Assembly: GCA_041915365.1 (NCBI GenBank)
Contig: JAYSBP010000001.1
Coordinates: 255,124-319,123 of the forward strand
Source of the DNA: UBA6016 sp041915365
GTDB lineage: Bacteria; Campylobacterota; Campylobacteria; Campylobacterales; UBA6016
Reading direction: 5' to 3'
Length of the DNA: 64,000 nucleotides
Both the position numbers and the translations under genes were made by a program. Below the pieces are notes generated by a model that was not told the origin of the DNA, searched no databases, and saw only the letters and a list, made by a program, of their open reading frames with translations. Shown here piece after piece: positions 33,052 through 42,019 of this stretch (positions within the stretch are counted from its first letter, which is position 1; each line of letters begins with the position of its first letter).

Positions 33052-34349
33052 GACGGGATAATATCCGCAACAACCCTATCCTTGCCAGCTTTTTTGGCAG
33101 TGTATAGCCTCTCATCGGCCGCCTTTAGCATATCTTCAAAAGTGCCAAGAAGTGTTGCGCAAACACCGATTGAAACGGTGTACTGTACTATTTCGTTATC
33201 CCTTGTGACTATCTTTGCTTCTCTTACTTTATGCAGCAACTTCTCAAACGCCGCCACTATGTATTGGTCTTCTACGTTTGTCAAAAGGACGCAAAACTCC
33301 TCGCCGCCAAATCTACAAATAACATCAGATTTTCTAAAACACTCATTAAGGCAAAGTGCAAAATTTTTGATAACCATATCTCCGACATCGTGCCCATATC
33401 TGTCGTTTATGGATTTGAAATTGTCTATGTCCATCATCCCAACTATAAAATCTATGTTGCCTCGAACCGCATTTGCGTGCAAAGTTTCGCCAGCCCCCAT
33501 CATATATTTTCTATTGTAAAGACCGGTCAAAAAGTCAAAATTAGCAAGCTCTTTTTGAAACTCTATCAATGCAATATGTTCAATGTGGTTGTTTATTCTG
33601 CATACAAACTCTTCTTTACTAAAAGGCTTTTTAATATAGTCATTGGCTCCATATTTTAAAAACTTAGATACAACCATCTCGCTGGTGTCGCCAGATATCG
33701 CTATTATGGCGAGCTCATCCTTGCTTTTTGTTTTTCGAAGCTTTGTCACAAGCTCAAAACCGTCAACTTTTGGCATAAAATAATCAGTCAAAACAAGTTT
33801 TATGTCTTTGTGCTTTTTGATTAGAGCCAGAGCCTCTTCGCCATCTTTTGCTTCATAGACGGTAAAAAGCTGGTTTCTCAATATATCAGATAAACTTTTG
33901 CGATACACCGACGAATCATCGGCTACCAAAACCTCAGTAGAGCTGTTTTTGTGCAATTGCCTAATCAACCTTACTAGATAGTCTATATCGTCTACACTTC
34001 TTTTGAGGACATAGTCGACTATATTTTTTGTCAGTAGCTGGTCTCTTGTATCATCGTCAAAGCCCTCTGTTAAAACTATGGTCGGCAACTTCACGCTAAG
34101 CGCAAAATCAATGGCCTCCATATCTGACGGTTTATCGGATGAATAGTCAAAAATGCCGACAAAAAAATTATTACTATTTAATGCTATTGCTTTTTTTAGT
34201 GAATCAAAGTCTTTAACTATGTGAACTTCGCAACCGATGTCTTTGTAGATTTTTGCGGCTACCGCTTTTGCAAAAGCGGTATTGGATTCTTTGAGGATTA
34301 TTTGTTTTGAGGAGAAGTCTTGCTCTATAAAATCAATAGCAACTTTCAT
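33048..34349 (-). CDS. Response regulator with REC-REC-GGDEF, diguanylate cyclase
   Basis: Makes the second messenger c-di-GMP when activated. Residues 1-130 form a degenerate receiver-like domain (FVGIFDYSSDKP in place of the phospho-Asp motif). Residues 137-255 form a full receiver with D189 in LVLTDYFMP and the KP pair at 240-242. The GGDEF domain (about 265-430) has the active site R-F-G-G-E-E-F at 346-352 and an inhibitory I-site RKSD at 339-342, five residues before it. The PleD-like REC-REC-GGDEF order suggests phosphorylation-driven dimerisation. The ATG follows AAGGAG. It lies 38 bases downstream of ftsZ and could share that transcript. Confidence 0.93.
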   Translation of the reverse strand: MKVAIDFIEQDFSSKQIILKESNTAFAKAVAAKIYKDIGCEVHIVKDFDSLKKAIALNSNNFFVGIFDYSSDKPSDMEAIDFALSVKLPTIVLTEGFDDDTRDQLLTKNIVDYVLKRSVDDIDYLVRLIRQLHKNSSTEVLVADDSSVYRKSLSDILRNQLFTVYEAKDGEEALALIKKHKDIKLVLTDYFMPKVDGFELVTKLRKTKSKDELAIIAISGDTSEMVVSKFLKYGANDYIKKPFSKEEFVCRINNHIEHIALIEFQKELANFDFLTGLYNRKYMMGAGETLHANAVRGNIDFIVGMMDIDNFKSINDRYGHDVGDMVIKNFALCLNECFRKSDVICRFGGEEFCVLLTNVEDQYIVAAFEKLLHKVREAKIVTRDNEIVQYTVSIGVCATLLGTFEDMLKAADERLYTAKKAGKDRVVADIIPS

Positions 34350-34387
34350 GACAACTCCTTGGTTTTAAGAAAAGTAATTTTTGAGGT

Positions 34388-35530
34388 CTAGTCCATTTGT
34401 CTTCTAAGATAAGTAGGAACTTGCAACTCGTCCTCATCAAAAGTGATGTCATAGCCGCCACTTATTTTTCTGATAGCTCTAACCTGCACTCTCTCTTGCT
34501 CAATTTGACTATCTTTGTCTAGTTGTTGTTTTGGAGCAAAACCATTTGCGGCCTCTTTTTCAAAACCTGTCGCAACTATGGTAATAACAACCCTATCGTT
34601 TTCAATGCTTTCATCAGTTGTTGTACCGAATATAACGTCAGCATCAGGATCGGCGCTCTCATAAACTATCGACATAGCTTGTTGTATTTGTACAAGTGGA
34701 TAGTTTGGGTGCATATTTACATGAACCAGCACTCCCATTGCACCACTTATTGAGATGTTATCAAACAGCGGAGATTCTATGGCGTTTTTAACAGCTTGAT
34801 ATGCAGCGTCATTTCCACTTGCTTCACCAACGCCCATAAGTGCAGTTCCCTTATGGCTCATGACCGTTTTTAAGTCTGCAAAGTCAAGGTTGATGTCGTT
34901 ATCACCGTGCTTCAAAATAACACCGCTGATTCCAGTAACGGCTCTTGACAATACGTTGTCAACTATTTTAAAGCTATCTTTAATCCCCATATTTTTATCA
35001 ACTATGGCAAGTAGTTTGTCATTTGGGATTACTACGATTGAGTCACATACTTTTTTTACGCCCGCAAGACCCTCGTCCGCAAATTTTCTTCTCTTTTGTC
35101 CTTCGAAGATGAACGGCTTAGTTACCACAGCTACGGTCAAAGCGCCAACTTCTTTTGCAGCAGCCGCAACAACCTCGGCAGCCCCAGTTCCAGTGCCGCC
35201 ACCCATACCAGCGGCAACGAATATCATATCCGCACCCTCAAGCATAGATTTTATCTCCTGATAGCTCTCTTCGGCAGCCCCTCTACCAACCTCTGGTTTC
35301 ATGCCAGCACCAAGGCCTCTGGTCATTTTTGCACCAAGCTGTATTTTCGTTGGAGCCAGCGAGCTGTCAAGCGCCTGCGCATCCGTATTTGCAACGACTA
35401 GGTCTATGCCGGATACGTTTTCGCTTATCATGTGGTTTATCATATTGCATCCGCCACCGCCGACACCGATAACCTTAATTTTTGCGCCGCTTTTTGATCG
35501 AAGCTCCTCGACTTGAAACAAACCGTTCAT
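34388..35530 (-). CDS. ftsZ: Cell division protein FtsZ
   Basis: Tubulin-like GTPase that forms the division ring. The nucleotide loop GVGGGGCNMIN is at about 22-32, and the tubulin signature GGGTGTGAAEV near 112-122. The C-terminal tail ends VPTYLRRQMD, the conserved peptide that binds FtsA. Length is 380. It lies 20 bases downstream of ftsA, the conserved division order. Confidence 0.98.
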   Translation of the reverse strand: MNGLFQVEELRSKSGAKIKVIGVGGGGCNMINHMISENVSGIDLVVANTDAQALDSSLAPTKIQLGAKMTRGLGAGMKPEVGRGAAEESYQEIKSMLEGADMIFVAAGMGGGTGTGAAEVVAAAAKEVGALTVAVVTKPFIFEGQKRRKFADEGLAGVKKVCDSIVVIPNDKLLAIVDKNMGIKDSFKIVDNVLSRAVTGISGVILKHGDNDINLDFADLKTVMSHKGTALMGVGEASGNDAAYQAVKNAIESPLFDNISISGAMGVLVHVNMHPNYPLVQIQQAMSIVYESADPDADVIFGTTTDESIENDRVVITIVATGFEKEAANGFAPKQQLDKDSQIEQERVQVRAIRKISGGYDITFDEDELQVPTYLRRQMD

Positions 35531-35550
35531 CTATCTTCCTTGCCTAAGAT

Positions 35551-36975
35551 TTAAAATAATTGTGTAGCCCAACGCCAAAACCTTACAAAGTAAGCTTTGA
35601 TTCCGCCGCCTTTTCTATCCGGCAAATCAATGTGCTCAAGAAGTTTTTTATTTGCCTCTTTTGCCCCGCTTTGTAAAATTTTTTCAGGCGCTCTATATTG
35701 TTTTGTACTGTCGGTATCGACTTTCTTCTCTTCTTCTTTATGCCCCTGAGAGGATGCCATAGGCGTTGCAAAATTCTCTTTTAGTCTGAGTCTTTTTGCC
35801 GAATCTATCTCGTAAAGAGCATTTTTACCTGCCGCATACAAAATAAGACCTATTACGGTCGAACAAGAAGGGTCTTTTAGGTTTTCAAAAAGACCGTCCA
35901 TGTCTTTTGGTTTTGCAAACCTAACCGGCATATTGTCAAATATACTAACCGCTAAATCTCTAAGCCCTTCTAGTTTTGTCATACCGCCAGTAAAGACTAC
36001 GCCGGCACCGACTTGATTTCTAAAACCGCTCTTTTCAAGAGATTTTGCAAGAATCATCAATGTCTCTTCGGCTCTTGCATATATAACACTTGAAACTATC
36101 TCAAGAGAAACCTCTTGTTTTTCTGCCTCGTTTCCAACCGTAGGAAGCTCTATAATCGCATTTGAACTAGAGTGCAACGAGCCATACTCTAGTTTTACCT
36201 GCTCAGCGTCACGAATTGGTGTGTGTAACGCCATAGATAGGTCGTTTGTAATATGATTTGAGCCTACAGCCAAAAAGTCATTGTATCTTATTGAGTTACC
36301 CAGGTGAACAGCAAGATTGCTCGTTGCGCCCCCTATGTCTATCACCGCAACGCCAAGCTCTTTTTCATCTCTATTCAAAACCGCTATCGAAGATGCATAA
36401 GCGCTTAAAACTATATTAGATATCTCAAGACCGGCTAATTTTACAGCTTTTCTAAGGTTTTCTAGGCTTGATTTTTGAACAGTCACTATATGAACGCTCA
36501 CCTCTAGCCTATTACCGCTCATATCAATAGGGTCTTCTATAAAGTCTTGCTCATCAACTTTAAAATCATAAGGAAGCACGTGGATTGTTTCATATTCGGA
36601 CGGGATATTCGCATTATAAAGTGCAGTCTGTATCGCCCTGTTTATCTCTTTTAGTGTAATTTCGCCATTAGGCACATTTACGATACCATGCGAGTTGATG
36701 CTTTTTGTGTATGCGCCCGATATTGAGACTACAGCCTCTCCAAACTCCATACCGGCAATTCTTTTTGCGTCAGAAACGGCCGTTTTTATAGATTTTGAGG
36801 CTAACTCTATATTTGTTATAGCCCCTTTTTTAAGACCGTTTGACTTAGCTATACCAGTGCCGGTAATATGCGGTTCGCCACCTTTTATCTCGGCTATTAG
36901 AGCACAAGTCTTGGTTGAGCCGATATCTATCGCCAAAATTGGTTTAGAAAAATCCATCGCTGCCTGATTGTCCAT
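35551..36975 (-). CDS. ftsA: Cell division protein FtsA
   Basis: Actin-like ATPase that tethers FtsZ to the membrane. LAIDIGSTKTCALIAEI at 14-30 is the phosphate-1 motif, VAVIDIGGATSNLAV is phosphate-2, and GVVFTGGMTKLEG the adenosine motif. The final residues (KAYFVRFWRWATQLF) form the amphipathic membrane-targeting helix. Length is 474, longer than E. coli FtsA (420) because of a charged linker before that helix. It sits between the ppiD-like gene and ftsZ. Confidence 0.97.
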   Translation of the reverse strand: MDNQAAMDFSKPILAIDIGSTKTCALIAEIKGGEPHITGTGIAKSNGLKKGAITNIELASKSIKTAVSDAKRIAGMEFGEAVVSISGAYTKSINSHGIVNVPNGEITLKEINRAIQTALYNANIPSEYETIHVLPYDFKVDEQDFIEDPIDMSGNRLEVSVHIVTVQKSSLENLRKAVKLAGLEISNIVLSAYASSIAVLNRDEKELGVAVIDIGGATSNLAVHLGNSIRYNDFLAVGSNHITNDLSMALHTPIRDAEQVKLEYGSLHSSSNAIIELPTVGNEAEKQEVSLEIVSSVIYARAEETLMILAKSLEKSGFRNQVGAGVVFTGGMTKLEGLRDLAVSIFDNMPVRFAKPKDMDGLFENLKDPSCSTVIGLILYAAGKNALYEIDSAKRLRLKENFATPMASSQGHKEEEKKVDTDSTKQYRAPEKILQSGAKEANKKLLEHIDLPDRKGGGIKAYFVRFWRWATQLF

Positions 36976-36985
36976 TTTTACCTAG

Positions 36986-38473
36986 TTACTTTTTTTCATT
37001 TTTGCCATCAAGGCTAATAAAGAGTTTTACCTCATACCTATTTTTCAGGTATTCTAGCACACTTTGGTTAACAATAGAGGCTTTGACTCCAAGCAACATC
37101 TTAGCAAACATCTGTTCGCCAACCTCACTTTGGTTATTATCCAGCAATTTTTGTTCCAAAACTTTGAACAAAACAGCTTTTGACTGTAAATAAACAACCC
37201 CTTTCGTATCTTTTGATTCAAAAATGGACGAAGCTACCTGTGCAGCCTCTTGTGGCGCAAGCCCAGCTATCATGTTATTTTGGTTTTTTGACAAAAAGCC
37301 TACATCTTTTGTCGCAAAATCACCTTTAAGCTCTTTGTCTGCATCCGCTTTCATTGCGGCAAGAGCCCCATCTCTCTCAACTACGCTTTTTGCTATCGGC
37401 TTCGCCTCTTCGTAGCTCATCTCTTTTGCTGGATTATATTTTGTCACTTTGAGCACGGCAAACATATTATTTACCAAAATCGGTTTCAAAGTGGTGGCTC
37501 CTTTGACCTTTAAAAGCTCAGATTTTATCTCGTTTGGCATCGGAGAAGATGGTGACAAGACAACTCCACTCACCTCTTTTCCTTTCAGCTTGCCCTCTTT
37601 TAGCTCAACGTATTTTTTTAGAGCCTCTTTTTTTGCGAGTTTGATTTTTGCATTCTGAACAACCTGTTCTTTTGCCTCTTCAAAGCTCATTTTTTTGCCG
37701 TCTTTAAAATACAAAGAGCCGTTTTCGGCATACTCTTTTTTGAGTTCTTCATCATTAGGGGCAAAAGTAGCAGAGGCAACTTCTACGCTCTCAATATCGC
37801 AAGTCGGCTCTGTTTTGAATTTTGCTTTATTTTTTTCCCAAAAAGTTTTAATAGAAGCCTCATCCGCCGGTTTCAAAAACGCCGTCACATCAATAATTTT
37901 AATACCTACCCTATCTTTAGATAGTGCAGCAAAAGCCAGTGAGGCGGTCTCATCCTTTGAAACTTTCGGGTTTATTATTGCCGACACCTTTTCCATTAGT
38001 AGCTCTTTTTTTAGCCCGCCCTCAAACTCTTTTGGCTTTATCCCTACATTTTTGAGCGCCATTATGTAGCTATCTTTATCAAAATGCCCACTTTTTTGGA
38101 AAGGCTCCATAGAGCTTATTTTTGCAGCCACCTCTTCATCGCTTACCGTTATTTCAAGTTCATTTGCAAAGTTTTGCAAAAGCGCCTGATTTACAAGTGT
38201 CTGCACTGCTAGGCTTTCCAGCTTAAGTGTTTTTGCGGTCTGTTCGTCTAATTTGCCGCCGCTCATTTTTGAATAGTAGTTGTATATATTGCCGTACGTG
38301 GAGGATAGCTCCTCTCTTGTTATCTCTATTTTTCCGACTTTGGCGACTTTGCCGCCCATAGAACCGAAATCATAGCTGCCCCAGCCGACAAACCCTGCCC
38401 CTATGAAGGCTATAGTAGAAATCCATATCGTAATAACTAGGTATTTTCGATGCTTTTGCATCCATGTAATCAT
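36986..38473 (-). CDS. Periplasmic peptidyl-prolyl isomerase, PpiD/SurA type
   Basis: Membrane-anchored chaperone with a SurA-N-like domain. One transmembrane helix (about 11-33) follows a short cytoplasmic start; GWGSYDFGSMGGKVAKVG and ITREELSSTYGNIYNYYSKM match the SurA_N/PpiD region. A parvulin domain may occupy about 240-340, but its active-site residues are hard to confirm. I chose the ATG at 38473-38471 (MITWMQKHRKY), which has AAAAAAGG eight bases upstream; a longer open frame to 38653 runs antisense into bioA and adds no signal. It is 495 residues and is the first gene of the ftsA-ftsZ transcript. Confidence 0.85.
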   Translation of the reverse strand: MITWMQKHRKYLVITIWISTIAFIGAGFVGWGSYDFGSMGGKVAKVGKIEITREELSSTYGNIYNYYSKMSGGKLDEQTAKTLKLESLAVQTLVNQALLQNFANELEITVSDEEVAAKISSMEPFQKSGHFDKDSYIMALKNVGIKPKEFEGGLKKELLMEKVSAIINPKVSKDETASLAFAALSKDRVGIKIIDVTAFLKPADEASIKTFWEKNKAKFKTEPTCDIESVEVASATFAPNDEELKKEYAENGSLYFKDGKKMSFEEAKEQVVQNAKIKLAKKEALKKYVELKEGKLKGKEVSGVVLSPSSPMPNEIKSELLKVKGATTLKPILVNNMFAVLKVTKYNPAKEMSYEEAKPIAKSVVERDGALAAMKADADKELKGDFATKDVGFLSKNQNNMIAGLAPQEAAQVASSIFESKDTKGVVYLQSKAVLFKVLEQKLLDNNQSEVGEQMFAKMLLGVKASIVNQSVLEYLKNRYEVKLFISLDGKNEKK

Positions 38474-38552
38474 AAAGAGGCCTTTTTTGAAGAGTAAAAT
38501 TAACCTGATTTTATAAAGATGTGCATTAAAATTCGGTAAAAAAGGGGTTTGC

Positions 38553-39842
38553 GTGGATTTGTCAGCTTCCATTGTTTCAAAAGACCTATGTGCCGTCTGG
38601 CATCCTTGTATGCAGATGAAAGACTTTGAAAAAACCCCGCTTATACCTATCAAAAAAGCAAACGGCGTGTATCTATATGATTTTGAAGAAAATGCCTACA
38701 TAGATGCCATATCTTCTTGGTGGGTGAACAATCTTGGGCACTGTAATGAGCGGATAAATAACGCTGTAATGTCGCAGCTAAATGATTTTGCACATATTAT
38801 GACGGCAAATTTTACACACCGCCCAATGGTTGAGCTATCCAGGAAGCTTGTAGCAAAAACAGACGGCAAGCTATCAAAAGTCTTTTTTGCTGACAACGGC
38901 TCAAGCGCAATAGAGGCCGCCTTGAAGATGAGCTTTCAATACTTTAAAAACAAAGGTGAAACAAGAGATTTGTTCATAGCCTTTGAAAGCTCTTATCACG
39001 GTGAGACCTTGGGTGCTTTGAGTGTAGGAGATGTCGGACTGTACAAAAAAACCTTTGAAGAGATACTCATACAAACCGTAATCGTAAAATCTCCAAAAGA
39101 CAAAAGCGAGGAAGAGACATTTGTTGCCGCAAACTCTCTTAGGACTACATTGCAAGAAATAGCCAACAAGGTGTCGGCCGTCATCATAGAGCCGCTAGTG
39201 CAATGCGCCGGATACATGAGAATGCACTCTCCGTTATTTTTGAGTGAACTTAGAAAATTATGTGATGAATTCGGGGTGCATTTAATACTCGATGAAATAG
39301 CGGTCGGCTTTGGTAGAACCGGGAGTTTTTTTGCTCACGAACAAGCAGGCATTATCCCAGATATAATGTGTCTATCCAAAGGGATTACCGGTGGGTATAT
39401 GCCGCTATCCGTTGTTATGTGCCAAGAAAAAATTTTTAGAGGCTTTTATGAGGACGGTATAGAAAAAGCGTTTTTGCACTCTCATTCGTACAGCGGTAAC
39501 GCTCTCGCTTGTTCTGCCGCAAATGCGGTTTTGGATATTTTTGAAAATGAGAAAATAATAGAGTCTCTAAAACCAAAAATAAATCAGATTTCGCTACTAC
39601 TAAAAGAACTTGAAGGTAATGAAAAAGTCAAAAACACAAGACAAACTGGCATGATTGCCGCCTTTGAACTGCAAACTTCAATGTCGAGACCTAGCCTTGA
39701 GTTATTCGAGGAGGGACTAAAACACGGAATATTTATAAGGCCGCTTGGTAATACCGTATATATTATGCCACCATTAACGATTGCAGAGCAGCAGATATAC
39801 GAATTATTTGACGGCATCAAAAAAACAATATCAAAGGGGTAA
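38553..39842 (+). CDS. bioA: Adenosylmethionine-8-amino-7-oxononanoate aminotransferase
   Basis: PLP enzyme that uses SAM as amino donor to make 7,8-diaminopelargonate in biotin synthesis. ISSWWVNNLGHCNERIN, the BioA W-W motif, is near residues 50-66, ILDEIAVGFGRTG is the PLP-binding region, and the lysine is in LSKGITGGYMP. Length (429) is normal. The GTG start at 38553 follows AAAGGGG by six bases. It is divergent from ppiD with an 80-base gap and just ahead of rsmH. BioF is encoded at 14498-15586 and BioB at 3676-4527, so this pathway is spread out. Confidence 0.95.
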   Translation: MDLSASIVSKDLCAVWHPCMQMKDFEKTPLIPIKKANGVYLYDFEENAYIDAISSWWVNNLGHCNERINNAVMSQLNDFAHIMTANFTHRPMVELSRKLVAKTDGKLSKVFFADNGSSAIEAALKMSFQYFKNKGETRDLFIAFESSYHGETLGALSVGDVGLYKKTFEEILIQTVIVKSPKDKSEEETFVAANSLRTTLQEIANKVSAVIIEPLVQCAGYMRMHSPLFLSELRKLCDEFGVHLILDEIAVGFGRTGSFFAHEQAGIIPDIMCLSKGITGGYMPLSVVMCQEKIFRGFYEDGIEKAFLHSHSYSGNALACSAANAVLDIFENEKIIESLKPKINQISLLLKELEGNEKVKNTRQTGMIAAFELQTSMSRPSLELFEEGLKHGIFIRPLGNTVYIMPPLTIAEQQIYELFDGIKKTISKG

Positions 39843-39844
39843 TT

Positions 39845-40765
39845 TTGGATATTCCGCACAAACCTGTACTGCTAAACGAAGTGCTCAGCATATTTGCCGA
39901 ATTAGACGGCGGAGTCTTTATCGATGCTACGCTCGGATACGGGGGACACTCAGAGGCGATACTAAGCGCCCACCCAAATCTAAAGCTTATCGGAATAGAT
40001 AGAGATGACGAGGCTATAGCTTTTAGCTCAAAACGATTAGAAAAGTTTGGCGATAGAGTCAGAATAATCAAATCAGACTTTGGCTCGGCACTCACAAAAA
40101 TAGACACGACAAATATAGTCGGAATACTCGCCGACATAGGGGTCTCCTCATTACAGCTTGATAAAAAAGAGAGGGGATTTTCGTTTGAGTCACAAACTCT
40201 TGACATGAGAATGGACGGCTCACAAGAGTTTTGTGCATACGATGTAGTCAACGGCTACTCTGAAGCTGAGCTCGAGAAAATAATAAGAGTATATGGCGAA
40301 GAGCGATACTCAAAAAAAATAGCCGCACTAATAGTAAGAAGGCGTAAAGAAGAAAAAATACAGAGCGCAAAAGAGTTGGCGACTATAATTTCTCAAAATA
40401 TAAAAGGGTTTAAGATACACCCTGCCACCCTAACATTTCAAGCCATAAGAATAGAGGTAAATTCAGAGCTTGAACAGTTAGAAGACTTGCTTGAAAATGT
40501 AAAAAATCTGCCACAAAACGGGCAAATTTTGGGTATCATTTCCTTTCATTCACTAGAGGACAGAATCGTCAAAACTGCGTTCAAAGAGTGGTCACGCTCT
40601 TGCATCTGCCCACCAGAGGCCATGAGATGCACATGTGGCAACAATAATGAGCTTGGCGAGATACTAACCAAAAAACCGCTTATCGGAACTGATGCAGAAA
40701 TCAGAGAAAATCCGAGGGCTAGAAGTGCAAAACTAAGGGCTTTTAAATTTGCAGACAATAGATAA
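39845..40765 (+). CDS. rsmH: 16S rRNA (cytosine1402-N4)-methyltransferase
   Basis: Methylates C1402 in the decoding centre of 16S rRNA. It begins HKPVLLNEVL, with the SAM motif DATLGYGGHSEAIL (about 22-35) and the family signatures ADIGVSSLQLD, RGFSF..QTLDMRMD, and GILSFHSLED-like LGIISFHSLEDRIVK near the end. The TTG start at 39845 has AAAGGGG five bases upstream and lies two bases after the bioA stop. Length is 306. Its position ahead of an ftsL-like gene matches the dcw cluster start (mraW-ftsL), although the mraZ and murE neighbours are absent here. Confidence 0.95.
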   Translation: MDIPHKPVLLNEVLSIFAELDGGVFIDATLGYGGHSEAILSAHPNLKLIGIDRDDEAIAFSSKRLEKFGDRVRIIKSDFGSALTKIDTTNIVGILADIGVSSLQLDKKERGFSFESQTLDMRMDGSQEFCAYDVVNGYSEAELEKIIRVYGEERYSKKIAALIVRRRKEEKIQSAKELATIISQNIKGFKIHPATLTFQAIRIEVNSELEQLEDLLENVKNLPQNGQILGIISFHSLEDRIVKTAFKEWSRSCICPPEAMRCTCGNNNELGEILTKKPLIGTDAEIRENPRARSAKLRAFKFADNR

Positions 40766-41042
40766 TCACGACAAACAAGAGCTACTAGAGGAACTAGATG
40801 CCGTAAATATGGGTCAAAACGGCCTGGGGGCAAAGACTATACTAACCGCACTTATAGCATTGGCTCTGGCGGTAGCGCTTACGGCACCAAAGATATACCT
40901 ATCCTCAAACATCTACTACACAAGCCTAGAGACGGACTCACTTTATTCAAGCTACAAATCCCTAAAAGAAGAAAATAAATACCTAGAGCAAAAACTAGAA
41001 TTTATGAGATACAAAAATTCAGTCCTTCTATCTCTCGATTGA
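40749..41042 (+). CDS. FtsL-like small membrane protein
   Basis: 97-residue bitopic protein: 30 polar residues, one transmembrane helix (about 28-50), then a periplasmic coiled coil of about 40 residues with Leu/Tyr spacing. That layout, and position right after rsmH (overlapping it by 17 bases), match FtsL, the divisome scaffold that links FtsQ, FtsB and the FtsW/FtsI pair. Sequence identity among FtsL proteins is low, so the name is inferred. The start is TTG at 40749; an in-frame ATG at residue 21 (40809) would leave a short cytoplasmic tail. Confidence 0.72.
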   Translation: MQTIDNHDKQELLEELDAVNMGQNGLGAKTILTALIALALAVALTAPKIYLSSNIYYTSLETDSLYSSYKSLKEENKYLEQKLEFMRYKNSVLLSLD

Positions 41043-41113
41043 TACACAAAATTTCAAACTAAATTAAGCTATTTTTCCTACAATAACCGTCACATCAAAA
41101 ATAAGGAAAAGCT

Positions 41114-41332
41114 ATGAGCGATAAGAAGTTGCTTGCTACGATAGAGCTTGCCAGCATGAAAGGCGGCAAGATAATGTTGAGCAAAATGGAGCATCCGTAC
41201 GGAGAGAGCTCAAAACCCGTAGTAAGCATAGGGGTGGCACTTGACGGCGGTGAACCGGAATGGAAAGTACATATTCCGTATGAAAATATAGACGAGCTAA
41301 TAGAGGCTCTAAAAACTGCTAAAAATAGCTAA
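41114..41332 (+). CDS. Small conserved-looking protein of unknown function
   Basis: 72-residue acidic-basic protein with no membrane segment. It contains SMKGGKIMLSKMEHPYGE and DGGEPEWKVHIPYENIDELI, a beta-rich middle and a helical end. I do not recognise a family. The ATG has AAGGAAAAG in good spacing upstream and a TACAAT-like -10 near 41088, so it is likely expressed by itself or with yceI, 17 bases further on. It could be a small binding protein; nothing indicates what. Confidence 0.7.
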   Translation: MSDKKLLATIELASMKGGKIMLSKMEHPYGESSKPVVSIGVALDGGEPEWKVHIPYENIDELIEALKTAKNS

Positions 41333-41349
41333 AAATCAGGAGGCTAATA

Positions 41350-41931
41350 ATGAAAAAATCTTTACTTGGAATTTTAATAGCGGGAGTTTTTGCATCCGCT
41401 TCTTTTGCGGCTGATTATGAGCTTGACAATTCACACTCAAGCGTCGGTTTTAGTATTAAACACTTAATGATTAGCAATGTTAAAGGTAAGTTCAAAAACT
41501 TTACCGGCAATTTTAGCGTAGACGACAAGAGTGGAAAACTAACAAAACTTGACGGTAGCGTAGAAGTCGCCTCAATAGATACCGACATACAAAAAAGAGA
41601 TGACCACCTAAGAAGCGGTGATTTTTTTGATGCGGCAAAATATCCTAAAATGAATTTTGTCATGAGCAAATTCACTCCGACAAAAGTCGGCAAAGGCAAA
41701 GTGTCTGGCAATCTTACAATACGCAACGTAACAAAACCGGTTGTTTTTGACGCTGAAATTAGCAAAGTAGTCACAGATATGTATGGCACTAAAAAAGTCG
41801 GCATAGCGATGAGCACAAAAATCAACAGAAAAGATTTTGGACTTAACTGGAACAAAGCTATGGAAGCTGGCGGTTTCGTAGTAGGCGATGAGGTATCTAT
41901 TAGCGTTGAGCTAGAGGGTGCCGCCAAGTAA
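41350..41931 (+). CDS. YceI-family periplasmic protein
   Basis: Lipocalin-like beta-barrel protein of the YceI family, which binds isoprenoid-type lipids. The signal peptide is residues 1-20 (MKKSLLGILIAGVFASASFA), and the mature chain begins ADYELDNSHSSVGFSIKHLM, matching the family start (D..HS...F...H). DDHLRSGDFFDAAKYPKMNF and RKDFGLNWN are the other conserved segments. It is 193 residues, secreted. It has AGGAGG seven bases upstream. A perfect hairpin follows the stop codon. Confidence 0.93.
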   Translation: MKKSLLGILIAGVFASASFAADYELDNSHSSVGFSIKHLMISNVKGKFKNFTGNFSVDDKSGKLTKLDGSVEVASIDTDIQKRDDHLRSGDFFDAAKYPKMNFVMSKFTPTKVGKGKVSGNLTIRNVTKPVVFDAEISKVVTDMYGTKKVGIAMSTKINRKDFGLNWNKAMEAGGFVVGDEVSISVELEGAAK

Positions 41932-41959
41932 TCACAAAGGGGCTTATCCCCTTTGTGAT
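41931..41959 (+). terminator. Perfect 12-base-pair hairpin after yceI
   Basis: ATCACAAAGGGG (41931-41942) pairs fully with CCCCTTTGTGAT (41948-41959) around the loop CTTAT, overlapping the yceI stop codon. It is not followed by a T-run, so termination would be weak; stabilising the 3' end of yceI mRNA is as likely. Confidence 0.6.
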
Positions 41960-41960
41960 A

Positions 41961-41978
41961 CCGTCCGCCAAAAGACGG
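41961..41978 (+). repeat. Second hairpin of the yceI-nifQ spacer
   Basis: CCGTC (41961-41965) pairs with GACGG (41974-41978) around an eight-base loop. Short, but it sits directly after the long yceI hairpin and before the nifQ leader hairpin. The GGA of its right arm could be a ribosome site for the alternative nifQ ATG at 41987. Confidence 0.4.
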
Positions 41979-41989
41979 AATAAAAAATG

Positions 41990-42015
41990 AAACTCCCGTT
42001 CCTACAACGGAGTTT
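41990..42015 (+). promoter_or_regulatory. Hairpin that buries the nifQ Shine-Dalgarno
   Basis: AAACTCCCGTT (41990-42000) pairs with AACGGAGTTT (42006-42015) around CCTAC, ten pairs and one bulged C. The GGAG at 42009-42012, seven bases before the ATG at 42020, is entirely inside the right arm. This is a typical layout for translational control, or a terminator-like structure with T4. Confidence 0.5.
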
Positions 42016-42019
42016 TAAG

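Noticed and set aside
38474..38653. Sixty-residue extension of the PpiD-like protein
   Set aside because: It runs antisense over the bioA start; the ATG at 38473 has a ribosome site and sits just before the membrane helix.
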